Made by a program: the position numbers and the translations under genes
In this document: piece after piece, positions 63,425-64,000 of the stretch
How the letters are laid out: each line of letters begins with the position of its first letter
How positions within the stretch are numbered: the first letter of the stretch is position 1
Assembly (NCBI GenBank): GCA_963759115.1
Contig: CAVWXT010000001.1
Location: 248,001 to 312,000 of the forward strand
Origin: CAVWXT01 sp963759115
Lineage (GTDB): Bacteria > Planctomycetota > Planctomycetia > Pirellulales > Thermoguttaceae
Reading direction: 5' to 3'
Length of the DNA: 64,000 nucleotides
Notes under the pieces: generated by a model
Seen by the model: only the letters and a program-made list of their open reading frames with translations
What the model was told of the DNA's origin: nothing
Databases searched by the model: none

Positions 63425-64000
63425 GTGACTGAGCTAATCACCAACATCCCGATTCCTCTCTGGGTGGCGAACACCATCGCCGCGCTGGTGCAGTGCGCGC
63501 TCCTGTTGGTGGTCGCGCTGAGTTCCGCGGCGGTGTTCATCTGGCTGGAGAGGAAGGTCTCGGCGCGGATTCAAGACCGGCTGGGCCCGACGCGGGTCGG
63601 CGGCCGCTTTGGCTGGCTACAACCGCCGGCCGACGGCCTCAAGCTCTTGTGCAAGGAAGACACCATTCCCACGGCGGCCGACCACGTGCTGTTCCGCGCC
63701 GCGCCGTACGTCAGTTTCTGTGCGACCTTCTGCATGTTCCTCGCGCTGCCGTTTGCCAGCGGTTGGGTCGCGCTCAAGCTCGATGCGGCCGTGTTCTTCA
63801 TCCTGGCGGTGGCCGGGCTGGAGGTCTTCGGCGTCATTTTGGGCGGTTACGCTTCCAGCTCGAAATGGTCGCTCTACGGGGCGATGCGTGAGGCCGCCCA
63901 GGTCGTGAGCTACGAAATCCCCCTGCGCTGTGCGTGGTGGTGCCCGTGCTCCTGGCCGGCTCGATGGACCTCGTGGAGATCGGCAATCGGCAAGCCGGCT
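63425..64000 (+). CDS. nuoH: NADH-quinone oxidoreductase subunit H (partial, frameshift)
   Basis: GTG at 63425 gives VTELITNIPIPLWVANTIAALVQCALLLVVALSSAAVFIWLERKVSARIQDRLGPTRVGGRFGWLQPPADGLKLLCKED, the standard NuoH N-terminus with the DRLGPNRVG-type quinone loop. FILAVAGLEVFGVILGGYASSSKWSLYGAMREAAQVVSYEIPL follows. A missing base near 63926 breaks the frame; with it restored the reading is LCVVVPVLLAGSMDLVEIGN. The gene runs off the right edge. Confidence 0.88.
   Translation, partial: MTELITNIPIPLWVANTIAALVQCALLLVVALSSAAVFIWLERKVSARIQDRLGPTRVGGRFGWLQPPADGLKLLCKEDTIPTAADHVLFRAAPYVSFCATFCMFLALPFASGWVALKLDAAVFFILAVAGLEVFGVILGGYASSSKWSLYGAMREAAQVVSYEIPLRCAWWCPCSWPARWTSWRSAIGKPA

Overview
The window reads as about 64 kb of a GC-rich planctomycete chromosome (Pirellulales-like, probably a metagenome assembly). 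The evidence is a DUF1559-containing protein, two Gfo/Idh/MocA oxidoreductases (one with a twin-arginine signal), a DUF4432 sugar-ring protein, xylose-isomerase-like and mannose-6-phosphate-isomerase-like proteins, a DnaG-SigA-zinc ribbon block, and many dispersed palindromic repeats of the kind common in that phylum. No tRNA, rRNA or CRISPR array was seen. About 20 genes, including essential ones (metG, dnaG, the primary sigma factor, nuoH), carry one to several single-base frameshifts; I read these mostly as indel errors in the sequence. Spans are given for the reconstructed genes.

Layout. 0-6 kb: 5' part of an FAD oxidoreductase, an HNH endonuclease, an MNT/HEPN pair with a DUF2283 gene, leuS, then a DUF4258/DUF2283 pair. 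6-20 kb: ECF sigma factor with membrane anti-sigma-like protein, metG, a deleted GxxExxY unit, aroH-type chorismate mutase, a secreted terpene-cyclase-like protein with a CxxCH motif, an FHA histidine kinase, secreted and lipoprotein genes, a HEAT-repeat protein, a DNase-I-fold protein and an HD hydrolase.

20.2-29.7 kb is the most unusual block. All genes lie on the plus strand behind a promoter/terminator leader: HTH/zinc ribbon protein, permuted NlpC/P60 protein, small zinc ribbon, a thioredoxin-trypsin-membrane fusion split by an ISL3 element with an 8-bp target duplication, two small membrane proteins, a ParB-like protein, an ABC ATPase-GNAT fusion, an HTH terminase-small-like protein and a terminase large subunit. 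There are no portal, capsid or tail genes.

29.9-34.4 kb: a BlaI/BlaR1-type operon whose sensor-protease appears fused to DUF1559, LRR and STN-like domains. 34.7-36.6 kb: a group II intron. 36.9-50.2 kb: sugar genes, a DUF433/PIN-like cassette, nuclease-like genes and an SbcD/SbcC-like pair. 50.3-52.4 kb: an intact-ended DDE insertion sequence inside a dispersed palindrome. 52.7-57.6 kb: dnaG, primary sigma factor and a zinc-ribbon coiled-coil protein. 57.8-64 kb: an esterase, a Tat-exported oxidoreductase, and nuoA-C-D-H of respiratory complex I with nuoB absent from its usual place.
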